The notes under the pieces are model-generated. The model was not told the origin of the DNA and did not search any database. It was given only the letters and a program-made list of their open reading frames with translations. Positions 1 to 5,786 of a stretch of DNA of 7,995 nucleotides are shown here, piece after piece. Position 1 is the first letter of the stretch, and each line of letters begins with the position of its first letter. Source of the DNA: Campylobacterales bacterium (GTDB taxonomy: Bacteria; Campylobacterota_A; Desulfurellia; JAADFJ01); contig JALWSW010000053.1 of NCBI GenBank assembly GCA_027080125.1, forward strand, positions 1 to 7,995, in the 5' to 3' direction. The position numbers and the translations under genes are program-made.

Positions 1-294
1 GACCCGAGATTGTTGAAGCATGGCCATATTCCTGGTGCAATCGAAGCATCGGCATGGAATTTTACAAAAAAAACGGGAAGCTATTTTTCTATCATAAAGG
101 CAAATAATGCAAGAGCTATATTGGCAATAAAAGGAATATCACTGCGCAAACCGATAATAGTCTATTGCAACACCGGACATCTGGCTTCAGGCGTATGGTT
201 TGTTACAAAATTTCTTGCAGGAGCGCGAAATGTCAGAATGTATGATGCATCAATGTATGAATATAGCCGTATGCCGCTTCCTGTTGCCAAATAG
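1..294 (+). CDS. Rhodanese-like sulfurtransferase, C-terminal part (5' truncated by window)
   Basis: The frame is open from the first base and ends at TAA 292-294, giving the last 97 residues; the true start lies upstream. Visible rhodanese features are H-G-H-I-P-G-A at about residues 7-13 and an active-site loop Y-C-N-T-G-H-L-A-S with the candidate persulfide-carrying Cys at fragment residue 56. A C-terminal V-R-M-Y-D-A-S-M-Y-E-Y-S segment and a proline-containing tail complete the fold. The C-N-T-G-H-x-A-S loop is typical of SseA/thiosulfate-sulfurtransferase-type proteins, so this is probably the catalytic, perhaps second, domain. Whether the protein is exported cannot be seen because its N-terminus is missing. 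It lies 60 bases upstream of the chaperone gene, same strand. From memory, a rhodanese-like protein (ExtH) also belongs to the Geobacter selenite/tellurite operon. Likely role: persulfide or selenium transfer linked to the downstream reductase (inference). Family call firm, substrate unknown. Confidence 0.9.
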   Translation, partial: DPRLLKHGHIPGAIEASAWNFTKKTGSYFSIIKANNARAILAIKGISLRKPIIVYCNTGHLASGVWFVTKFLAGARNVRMYDASMYEYSRMPLPVAK

Positions 295-332
295 ACCTGA
301 TACGACGACAGTAAATAAACGAATTTTGCATT

Positions 333-353
333 TTTGAAACGTTAGATTTCAAA
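333..353. repeat. Small inverted repeat (7-bp arms, 7-base loop) just before the chaperone start
   Basis: TTTGAAA at 333-339 is the reverse complement of TTTCAAA at 347-353, with a 7-base spacer. It is the most structured element in the only gap longer than about 25 bases, and it ends one base before the GTG start at 355. The arms hold one G:C pair each, so an RNA hairpin would be weak, and no T-run follows to make a terminator. It could be an operator or a weak structure near the translation start, or chance in AT-rich DNA. Confidence 0.3.
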
Positions 354-354
354 C

Positions 355-882
355 GTGGATAGGTTGTTTTCTTCCATTGCAGAACTGCTTAGCTATCCTT
401 CCGAATCAACAGTAGATGAATACAAAGCTTTTTTTGAAAGATGCATGCAACTTAAAATTAGTGCCAAAGCTCCGGAAAATATCAACCTGAAGCTCTCTGA
501 GCTGAAACCGGAATACATACGATTGTTCTCGGCTGATTACGGAGGTGTTGGAGCGCCTCCGTATGCATCATTTTACACTGAAAGAAGACTATGGGGTAAA
601 GCCGCTGTTGATGTGCTTAATTTTTATCATGATTGCGGTTATAGGTTTAATCATGACAGCGTAAAAGAACCACCCGATAATGTTGTGTTTGAGCTGGCTT
701 TTCTCTCAATGCTTATAGAAAAGGGTCAAATGGATTCGGCTGCCGTTATGATTGTTAATCATCTAAGCTGGCTGGGTGAGTTTGAAAAATCGGTTAAAAA
801 GAACGCTCGCCTGAAATTCTATCCATTTGTTCTGTCCGCTTCAATAAAAGCTATAAAACTGATTAAGGAGGAATTATGTTAA
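355..882 (+). CDS. TorD/DmsD-family molybdoenzyme maturation chaperone
   Basis: This encodes a 175-residue, probably all-helical cytoplasmic protein. Family signatures are E-Y-I-R-L-F at about 53-58, followed by G-G-V-G-A-P-P-Y-A-S-F-Y at 63-74, and E-P-P-D-N-V-V-F-E-L-A-F-L-S at 105-118. These match the (Y)xRLF, G.PA.PY.S.Y and PDH.x.EL.F.S blocks of TorD-like chaperones. Such proteins bind the Tat signal peptide of one specific molybdoenzyme, hold it back from export until cofactor insertion, and help load the cofactor. Its client is almost certainly the Tat-tagged catalytic subunit two genes downstream. The start is GTG 355: a TAG at 343-345 closes the frame upstream and no other ATG, GTG or TTG lies between. 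Its ribosome site is weak. The 3' end overlaps the next gene by 7 bases and its last codons contain that gene's Shine-Dalgarno, which suggests translational coupling. Specific subfamily not determined. Confidence 0.9.
   Translation: MDRLFSSIAELLSYPSESTVDEYKAFFERCMQLKISAKAPENINLKLSELKPEYIRLFSADYGGVGAPPYASFYTERRLWGKAAVDVLNFYHDCGYRFNHDSVKEPPDNVVFELAFLSMLIEKGQMDSAAVMIVNHLSWLGEFEKSVKKNARLKFYPFVLSASIKAIKLIKEELC
865..871 (+). promoter_or_regulatory. Strong Shine-Dalgarno inside the chaperone's last codons
   Basis: AAGGAGG lies four bases before ATG 876. It fixes the start of the NrfD-type gene although that start lies within the end of the chaperone gene. The same bases encode the chaperone's C-terminal K-E-E residues, so the two genes are probably translationally coupled. 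Confidence 0.75.
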
Positions 883-2033
883 GGGGGGAAAGTATTTCCT
901 TAGGGGATTTGTTGAACACGAAAGTTATTATTCCGCTTATTATGGTAATAATAAGTTTCTACGGAATGATACATGTTCTTTTCTATGGACAGGAGGCATC
1001 CTACGGCGTATCACGCGACCTTCCATGGGGGCTTCTTATTATAACATACACAACGATGGTTGTTTCAAGCACAGGATTGTGTCTTATCTCATCAATGGGG
1101 CATGTATGGGGCTTTAAGAATTTTGAGCAGATTGGGAAACGTGCGGTATGGCTTGCAATCTCTACGCTTATGGGCGGTTTTTTTGCAATATTCTGGGATC
1201 TCGGAGCGCCTTTCAATCTGCATGCTCTGCGGCTGTTGCTATACTACTTTCCTCCGAAATTCAGCTCTCCCATATGGGGAATGGCAACATTTTACAGCCT
1301 CTATCTACTGTTTATAGCAGTAGAATTTGTATCATTGCTCACAAAAAAATGGAAATTTGCCATGATATTCGGTCTTCTTGCGTTTCTGGCAGGCGTAGCT
1401 GCGCACAGCAATTTGGGCTGGCTATACGGAACCAACATCGCAAGGCCCGAATGGCGCGGACCGTTTTTTCCAATCGACTTTATACTTTCAGCTCTTCTGT
1501 CAGGAACCGCGCTTATAGTATGGTTGCATTTTTTCGGCGGTAATATGAAAAAAGATGAGAAAAGTATGCGGCTTATGAAGAATCTGGGACGCCTGATGGC
1601 TCTATTTATAGGTGCGATGGTTTTCTTTGAGATATGGAAAACTATTTCGGGTCTGTCAGGCCATATACCGATTGAATATGAATCTACCATCGCTCTCATA
1701 TCCGGACCGCTCTCATTCAACTTCTGGTTCTTTGAAATAATCATAGGATATCTGCTGCCGTTCATTCTGCTTTTTGCAACAAGATTTGACTCTCCTAAGA
1801 TTATCTTTTTAGCATCGATCCTTGTGGTCATAGGCATCTTTTTCAATAAATACGATATAGTAATCAGCGGACAGATCGTGCCTGTGCTTGCGGCATACTA
1901 CCATCATGTTTCTTATATAAGATATCTTCCCTCTTTATCGGAGTTATCCATTTTTGTAGGAGCATTGGGCGTGGCATCTATTATCTACTTTATCGGTGAA
2001 AAGCTGTTTTATCTGGGAGAAAACAATGAGTAA
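876..2033 (+). CDS. NrfD/PsrC-type integral membrane quinone-interacting subunit
   Basis: A 385-residue, very hydrophobic protein with about ten predicted membrane helices, near residues 17-37, 51-74, 88-107, 132-153, 159-177, 196-218, 236-257, 282-301, 307-324 and 356-377. NrfD-family marks include S-R-D-L-P-W-G-L at 46-53 (the usual R-x-x-P-W-G-L), H-S-N-L-G-W at 177-182, and P-E-W-R-G-P-F-F-P-I-D-F followed by S-A-L-L-S-G at 191-210. A Y-x-R-Y-L-P-S-x-x-E segment follows near 347-356. Subunits of this family (PsrC, PhsC-like, NrfD, SrdC) contain no haem. They exchange electrons between menaquinone and a ferredoxin-type subunit at the periplasmic face. Partners here are the catalytic subunit, which overlaps its 3' end by 8 bases, and the four-cluster ferredoxin one gene further. 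The subunit order, membrane then catalytic then ferredoxin, differs from the usual A-B-C order of psr/phs operons. Function class secure; quinone type and electron direction inferred. Confidence 0.92.
   Translation: MLRGESISLGDLLNTKVIIPLIMVIISFYGMIHVLFYGQEASYGVSRDLPWGLLIITYTTMVVSSTGLCLISSMGHVWGFKNFEQIGKRAVWLAISTLMGGFFAIFWDLGAPFNLHALRLLLYYFPPKFSSPIWGMATFYSLYLLFIAVEFVSLLTKKWKFAMIFGLLAFLAGVAAHSNLGWLYGTNIARPEWRGPFFPIDFILSALLSGTALIVWLHFFGGNMKKDEKSMRLMKNLGRLMALFIGAMVFFEIWKTISGLSGHIPIEYESTIALISGPLSFNFWFFEIIIGYLLPFILLFATRFDSPKIIFLASILVVIGIFFNKYDIVISGQIVPVLAAYYHHVSYIRYLPSLSELSIFVGALGVASIIYFIGEKLFYLGENNE
2015..2019 (+). promoter_or_regulatory. Shine-Dalgarno deciding the catalytic-subunit start
   Basis: GGGAG lies six bases before ATG 2026. 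It supports that ATG over an in-frame GTG at 1996, which would add ten residues (K-S-C-F-I-W-E-K-T and initiator) ahead of the Tat signal and has no comparable ribosome site. Confidence 0.65.
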
Positions 2034-4365
2034 AACAATAGATAAAACCTCAAAAAAGAATACAAATCATAAACTTTCAAGAAGGGCTTTTATAAAGATT
2101 GCAGGAGTAACAGCTGCTGCGGCTGCCGCTACAAGTGCGACTGCGGCATTTGCAAAAGATGCTTATGCAACAGGCTCTCATGCCAAATTTGACAGGATGC
2201 TTGAATATTATGACAAGGGTAAGCTAACTCACAACTACTGCGAGATGTGCTTCTGGAACTGCGGCATAAAGGTATATTCGGATTCTAAAGCGTATTTTGT
2301 CAACGGAAGCAATCGGCTAAAGAAGAGTGTATCTGCCCCTGCCATAGTGCATAAAATCGAAGGAAATCCTTTAAATCCCAATAACTACGGACATATCTGC
2401 GCTAAAGGCAATTCCGGAATCTATGCCTTGTATGATCCTAATCGCGTAAAATATCCGCTCATCAGAGCCGGAAAAAGGGGCGAGAGAAAGTGGAGAAAGG
2501 CCTCTTGGGATGAAGCATTTGATTATATAAGAGAAAAACTCAAACCTATTATTGATAAATTCGGACCTTCTTCTCTTGCAATGTTTATGCATGGCACCGG
2601 AGAAGAAGCGTTCAGTTCATTAGCCAGGCTTATAAACACACCAAATGTGGTAGTCCCAGCCTATTCTCAATGCCTTGGCTCCAGGGAATTAGGATGGTAT
2701 CTTACATACGGATCTACGATAACCGGACATAATCCATATGATACGGTAAATTCAAAGTATATAATATCACTGGGCAGAAATGTAACCGGCGCAATTCAGG
2801 TTGGGGAGGCAAAACGGATAAACGAAGGAATTGCAAGGGGCGGAAAGCTTGTCTATGTTGATCCGAGATACAGCGAATTGGCTGCAAAAGCATATCGATG
2901 GCTTGCAATAAGGCCTGGTACGGATATGGCTTTTGTTCTGGGATTAATCCATGTGTTAATCAGAGACAATCTGATAAATTACGAATTTGTGGAAAAATAC
3001 ACCTATGGATACGATAAACTTGCCGAACACGTAAAACAATATACGCCACAATGGACCGAGCATGAGACAGATATACCTGCCAAAATGGTTGAAACTGTGG
3101 CAAGGGAGTTCGCCGAAGCGGCGCCTCAGGCAATAATCTTTACGGCAAGACGTATAAGTAGATACGGGAACGATACACAAACCGCACGAGCTTCCGCAAT
3201 AGCAAATGCACTTGTTGGCAACTGGGGAATGCCGGGAGGAATTTGGCAGATAAACAGATCCCCAGTAGAGGCTTCTTTTGAATTTCCAACCGGCAAAAAT
3301 CTTCCCAGAGCCGATATATCCAAAGACAAATTCCCATTGGCACCTGAAAATCTGGGCAGAGAAAACGGGATGATAAATGCCACAATATCAGGCAAACCAT
3401 ATCCGATAAAGGCATGGATTGTGTATGGAACAAACCCTATACTATCCGGTTCAAACGGAAAAAATCTTCTTATAAAAAAGGCATTTAAAAACCTCGATCT
3501 TATTGTTGATGTTGATATTATGCCAAACGATATAGGATGGTATTCAGACATAATACTTCCGGAATCAACCTATCTGGAAAGATATGATCTGCCGCACATA
3601 CAAGGTGATAAATATCCGTTCATAGCCGTCAGAGAACCTGCAACCAAACCTCTGTTTGACACAAAAGGCAGTTGGGAGATTGCAGGTGGAATAGGAAAAG
3701 CGCTTGGATACAACAATGAGTATTTTAATCTGAGCCAAAAAGAAATCGCAGAAACTGCCATAGCAAAATTTCCGGACTATATAAAGAAAGAGCTTAAAGA
3801 AAAAGGTGTTTATGTCTTCTATGATACTGATCCATATCCCCAGGCTTCAGGTACAAAGCTGCACTTCAACACCCCGACAGGTAAAATAGAACTTTACTCT
3901 ACAGCATTGCAAAACTATAGCAACCGAGAAGGATATGAACCGCTTCCAACATATAAACCGGTCAAGCAGCCCGAAAACGGCCAATTCAGGCTTTTGTTCG
4001 GAAGGGTTCCTGTTCATACGCATGCCAGAACTCAAAACAATCCTATGCTTCACAAAATCTATCCGGTTAATAAACTTTGGATAAACAAGATTGATGCGGC
4101 AAAGCAATCGCTTAAAAACGGAGACAGGGTTGTCATTCACAGCTTATATACGGAAGAGGATTCTATGCCTATTGAGGTTTATGCCACCGATCTCATCAAA
4201 AGAGGATGCGTTTTCATGGCTCACGGTTTCGGCCACATCTCAAAAGGACTGAAACTTGCATACCACTCTGGAGCGGCAGATTCGTTTCTTGTAAGCAACG
4301 ACATTGATCCTGTAAGCGGAGCGGCCGCATTCCATAACGCATTTGTAACACTGAGAAAGCTGTAG
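2026..4365 (+). CDS. Tat-exported molybdopterin oxidoreductase catalytic subunit (PsrA/PhsA/SrdA-like)
   Basis: This 779-residue protein starts with a Tat signal: S-R-R-A-F-I-K at 18-24, then an Ala-rich hydrophobic stretch and a probable cleavage near A-F-A-K at 41-44. An N-terminal [4Fe-4S] site follows, C72-x2-C75-x3-C79-x45-C125, with C-A-K-G at 125-128 including the lysine that usually sits between the cluster and the pterin. C216 in Y-S-Q-C-L-G is the best candidate Mo/W ligand. The C-terminal dinucleotide-binding domain begins near 650, with F-G-R-V-P-V-H-T-H-A-R-T-Q-N-N-P and later H-G-F-G-H. The family reduces, or sometimes oxidises, polysulfide, thiosulfate, tetrathionate, selenate or arsenate in the periplasm. 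The E-M-C-F-W-N-C-G motif and overall length favour the PsrA/PhsA side. Odd: the spacing before the fourth cluster Cys is about 15-20 residues longer than is common, because of a stretch near 84-106. The exact substrate cannot be read from sequence. Confidence 0.92.
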   Translation: MSKTIDKTSKKNTNHKLSRRAFIKIAGVTAAAAAATSATAAFAKDAYATGSHAKFDRMLEYYDKGKLTHNYCEMCFWNCGIKVYSDSKAYFVNGSNRLKKSVSAPAIVHKIEGNPLNPNNYGHICAKGNSGIYALYDPNRVKYPLIRAGKRGERKWRKASWDEAFDYIREKLKPIIDKFGPSSLAMFMHGTGEEAFSSLARLINTPNVVVPAYSQCLGSRELGWYLTYGSTITGHNPYDTVNSKYIISLGRNVTGAIQVGEAKRINEGIARGGKLVYVDPRYSELAAKAYRWLAIRPGTDMAFVLGLIHVLIRDNLINYEFVEKYTYGYDKLAEHVKQYTPQWTEHETDIPAKMVETVAREFAEAAPQAIIFTARRISRYGNDTQTARASAIANALVGNWGMPGGIWQINRSPVEASFEFPTGKNLPRADISKDKFPLAPENLGRENGMINATISGKPYPIKAWIVYGTNPILSGSNGKNLLIKKAFKNLDLIVDVDIMPNDIGWYSDIILPESTYLERYDLPHIQGDKYPFIAVREPATKPLFDTKGSWEIAGGIGKALGYNNEYFNLSQKEIAETAIAKFPDYIKKELKEKGVYVFYDTDPYPQASGTKLHFNTPTGKIELYSTALQNYSNREGYEPLPTYKPVKQPENGQFRLLFGRVPVHTHARTQNNPMLHKIYPVNKLWINKIDAAKQSLKNGDRVVIHSLYTEEDSMPIEVYATDLIKRGCVFMAHGFGHISKGLKLAYHSGAADSFLVSNDIDPVSGAAAFHNAFVTLRKL

Positions 4366-4368
4366 GAG
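4364..4368 (+). promoter_or_regulatory. Shine-Dalgarno with two possible ATG starts
   Basis: AGGAG overlaps the catalytic subunit's stop codon. It lies four bases before ATG 4373 and seven before the adjacent in-frame ATG 4376. The second spacing is nearer the optimum, so the ferredoxin may begin at 4376 and lack one methionine. The difference has no functional consequence. Confidence 0.6.
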
Positions 4369-4372
4369 ACTC

Positions 4373-4948
4373 ATGATGAAAAATAAAGAGAAGAGATATG
4401 GATTTGTTGTGGTTCTGGACAGATGTATCGGCTGTATGGCATGTGTGGCGGCATGCAATACCGAATGGAGAATACCGATGGAAAAAGAGGATTGGAGAAC
4501 CAATGTTCTGGCAATTGAAGACCATATAAACGGAAGCCCTAAAGTTACCTATCTGCCGGTTTTATGCAATCAATGCGACAATCCGCCATGCGTGGAGGTA
4601 TGTCCCACCGGAGCAAGCTACAAAAGAGAAAAGGATGGGATAGTTTTGGTGGATACCGATATGTGTATAGGATGCAAAGCATGTATGATAGCCTGTCCTT
4701 ATGATGCAAGATACTACAATGAAGCTATTGGAGCGGTTGACAAATGCACCTGGTGCCTGCCAAGAACGAGCAACGGACTGAAACCGGCATGTGTTTCTAC
4801 CTGTGTCGGTGAAGCAAGAAACTTCGGTGATCTTAATGATCCTGACAGCAAGGTGAGCAAGCTGCTCAGAGATGCAACAAAGGTATGGAGGCTTCAGGAG
4901 GAAAAAGGAACCAAGCCTGAAGTCAGCTATATAACGATAAATAAGTGA
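4373..4948 (+). CDS. Four-cluster [4Fe-4S] ferredoxin subunit (PsrB/PhsB/NrfC/DmsB type)
   Basis: A 191-residue protein with sixteen cysteines in four groups, as in the electron-transfer subunits of molybdoenzyme complexes. These are C18-x2-C21-x2-C24-x3-C28, C65-x2-C68-x4-C73-x3-C77, C98-x2-C101-x2-C104-x3-C108, and C125-x2-C128-x11-C140-x3-C144. All four groups are complete, so four [4Fe-4S] clusters are expected, forming a wire between the membrane subunit and the catalytic subunit. There is no signal peptide. Such subunits normally cross the membrane folded and bound to the Tat-tagged catalytic subunit, which here is encoded immediately upstream. The second group has the usual N-P-P-C-V-x-V-C-P-T-G-A context and the fourth W-C-L-P-R. 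The gene sits 7 bases after the catalytic gene. ATG 4373 is taken as start, with ATG 4376 equally possible. Assignment is secure at family level; Psr, Phs and Srd cannot be told apart from this subunit. Confidence 0.95.
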   Translation: MMKNKEKRYGFVVVLDRCIGCMACVAACNTEWRIPMEKEDWRTNVLAIEDHINGSPKVTYLPVLCNQCDNPPCVEVCPTGASYKREKDGIVLVDTDMCIGCKACMIACPYDARYYNEAIGAVDKCTWCLPRTSNGLKPACVSTCVGEARNFGDLNDPDSKVSKLLRDATKVWRLQEEKGTKPEVSYITINK

Positions 4949-4954
4949 AATAAC

Positions 4955-4960
4955 GGAGGT
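4955..4960 (+). promoter_or_regulatory. Strong Shine-Dalgarno for the small secreted protein
   Basis: GGAGGT lies five bases before ATG 4966, in the 17-base gap after the ferredoxin gene. It is one of the best ribosome sites in the window, which supports the small gene being real and well translated. Confidence 0.7.
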
Positions 4961-4965
4961 AAAAA

Positions 4966-5340
4966 ATGAAGAAGCTTATTTTCATAATTGCAGGAGCTAT
5001 GATACTTTCGGCATTGTCGAATTTGCCTATTAAAGCTACAGCCGGAGGCTATTATACTTACAATAAAGCTCTATGCGCCAGATATCTTAAACTTTCTCAC
5101 CAAGCATTACAAAACAAAAATTACGCAAGAGCAAAGTTATTTGCCAAAAAAGCCATACAGTCTGATGTATTTAATAGAACAGCTTGGTTAAATTACGATC
5201 TCATAGTCGCAAAAATGGCAGGTGGGAATCTGTCGCTACATTCAAACACTATTACGGTCAAATCAAGCGCGCATGAAAAATCGGAACAGCAGAACAATGC
5301 TCCTACTCCCTCCGGTGGAGGCGCATTTGTAGGCTGCTAA
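4966..5340 (+). CDS. Small secreted TPR-like protein with C-terminal Gly-rich, terminal-Cys tail (possibly ExtJ-like)
   Basis: This 124-residue protein has an evident Sec signal: M-K-K, then a hydrophobic core at about 4-20, with probable cleavage near A-T-A|G-G at 24-27. The mature part has a Tyr-rich start and a Cys at 37. A helical segment at about 38-84 has the spacing of one TPR-like helix pair plus a capping helix (A-L-Q-N-K-N-Y-A-R-A-K-x-x-A-K-K-A-I-Q). A polar, probably disordered linker (about 85-115) leads to the tail P-S-G-G-G-A-F-V-G-C, where Cys124 is the final residue. There is no lipobox at the N-terminus, so it is not a standard lipoprotein. Position and size recall ExtJ of the Geobacter selenite/tellurite operon, from memory and unverified. 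The exposed terminal Cys could carry sulfur or selenium, bind a partner, or form a disulfide with Cys37. Function unknown. Confidence 0.85.
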   Translation: MKKLIFIIAGAMILSALSNLPIKATAGGYYTYNKALCARYLKLSHQALQNKNYARAKLFAKKAIQSDVFNRTAWLNYDLIVAKMAGGNLSLHSNTITVKSSAHEKSEQQNNAPTPSGGGAFVGC

Positions 5341-5363
5341 GCCGACAAATCGAATTTTAAGTT

Positions 5364-5786
5364 ATGAAAATAACAAGGCGCAGTTTTATGGAAAAGGTTT
5401 TAAGCTATCTTCCGCTTGCCGCTCTTGGTACTCTTTTTATTCCAACGCTGCGCTTTGTTATATTTCCTTTCGGCAAAAGAGATAAAAAGGTTGCCATACA
5501 AAGAAATAGGCTTATCTCCAAGGTAACAAAAATAGACAATCCTCCTATGTTTGTAATAGCTGAAAACGAAACTCCCGTAAAAGTTTTGAACTCTCATTGC
5601 ACCCACATGGGTTGCGTTGTCAATTTTGACGCAAATGCCAAAAGATTTGTCTGCCCCTGCCATGGAAGCCAATATAATATTGACGGAATCAATATAAGAG
5701 GACCGACAAAAAAACCGCTTCATTCCGAATCTTTTAAGATTGAAAAGGATAAAATAGTTGTTGATTATAGATTTTATGACCTATGA
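5364..5786 (+). CDS. Membrane-anchored Rieske [2Fe-2S] protein of a bc-type complex
   Basis: A 140-residue protein. The N-terminus, T-R-R-S-F-M at 4-9 then a hydrophobic segment at about 14-36, looks like a Tat-type signal kept as a membrane anchor, as in bc1/b6f Rieske proteins. Both cluster boxes are intact: C79-T-H81-M-G-C84 and C97-P-C99-H100-G-S102. The expected ligands are C79, H81, C97 and H100, with C84 and C99 forming the stabilising disulfide. S102 and Y104, whose equivalents hydrogen-bond the cluster and raise its potential in bovine bc1, are both present. The following G-P-T-K-K-P-L resembles the Pro loop. It should accept electrons from quinol at cytochrome b and pass them to a c-type cytochrome. 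Its stop overlaps the cytochrome b start (ATGA), the usual Rieske-cytochrome b pairing. ExtO of the Geobacter ext operon is a comparable subunit from memory. No clear Shine-Dalgarno is seen. Confidence 0.93.
   Translation: MKITRRSFMEKVLSYLPLAALGTLFIPTLRFVIFPFGKRDKKVAIQRNRLISKVTKIDNPPMFVIAENETPVKVLNSHCTHMGCVVNFDANAKRFVCPCHGSQYNIDGINIRGPTKKPLHSESFKIEKDKIVVDYRFYDL

Noticed and set aside
325..347. Possible promoter, TTTGCA and TTAGAT, before the chaperone gene
   Set aside because: The spacing between the two hexamers is only 11 bases and neither is a good consensus; no sigma-54 GG-N10-GC pattern was found either.
295..354. Terminator after the rhodanese gene
   Set aside because: The only dyad is AT-rich with one G:C pair per arm and is not followed by a T-run.
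1301..1846. Long open frame on the minus strand opposite the NrfD-type gene
   Set aside because: It lies wholly opposite a clear membrane-protein gene, its translation is rich in Arg, Ile, Lys and Asn without recognisable motifs, and all other genes run the opposite way.
1996..2025. Upstream GTG start for the catalytic subunit
   Set aside because: It would put an extra ten residues before the Tat signal; ATG 2026 has a well-spaced GGGAG and gives a normal Tat N-terminus.
3126..3551. Minus-strand open frames opposite the molybdoenzyme gene
   Set aside because: They overlap each other and a coding region with intact family motifs, and show no domain or credible start signal.
4966..5050. Lipoprotein signal on the small secreted protein
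   Set aside because: No Leu-x-x-Cys lipobox follows the hydrophobic core; the first Cys (37) is about ten residues beyond the likely cleavage point.
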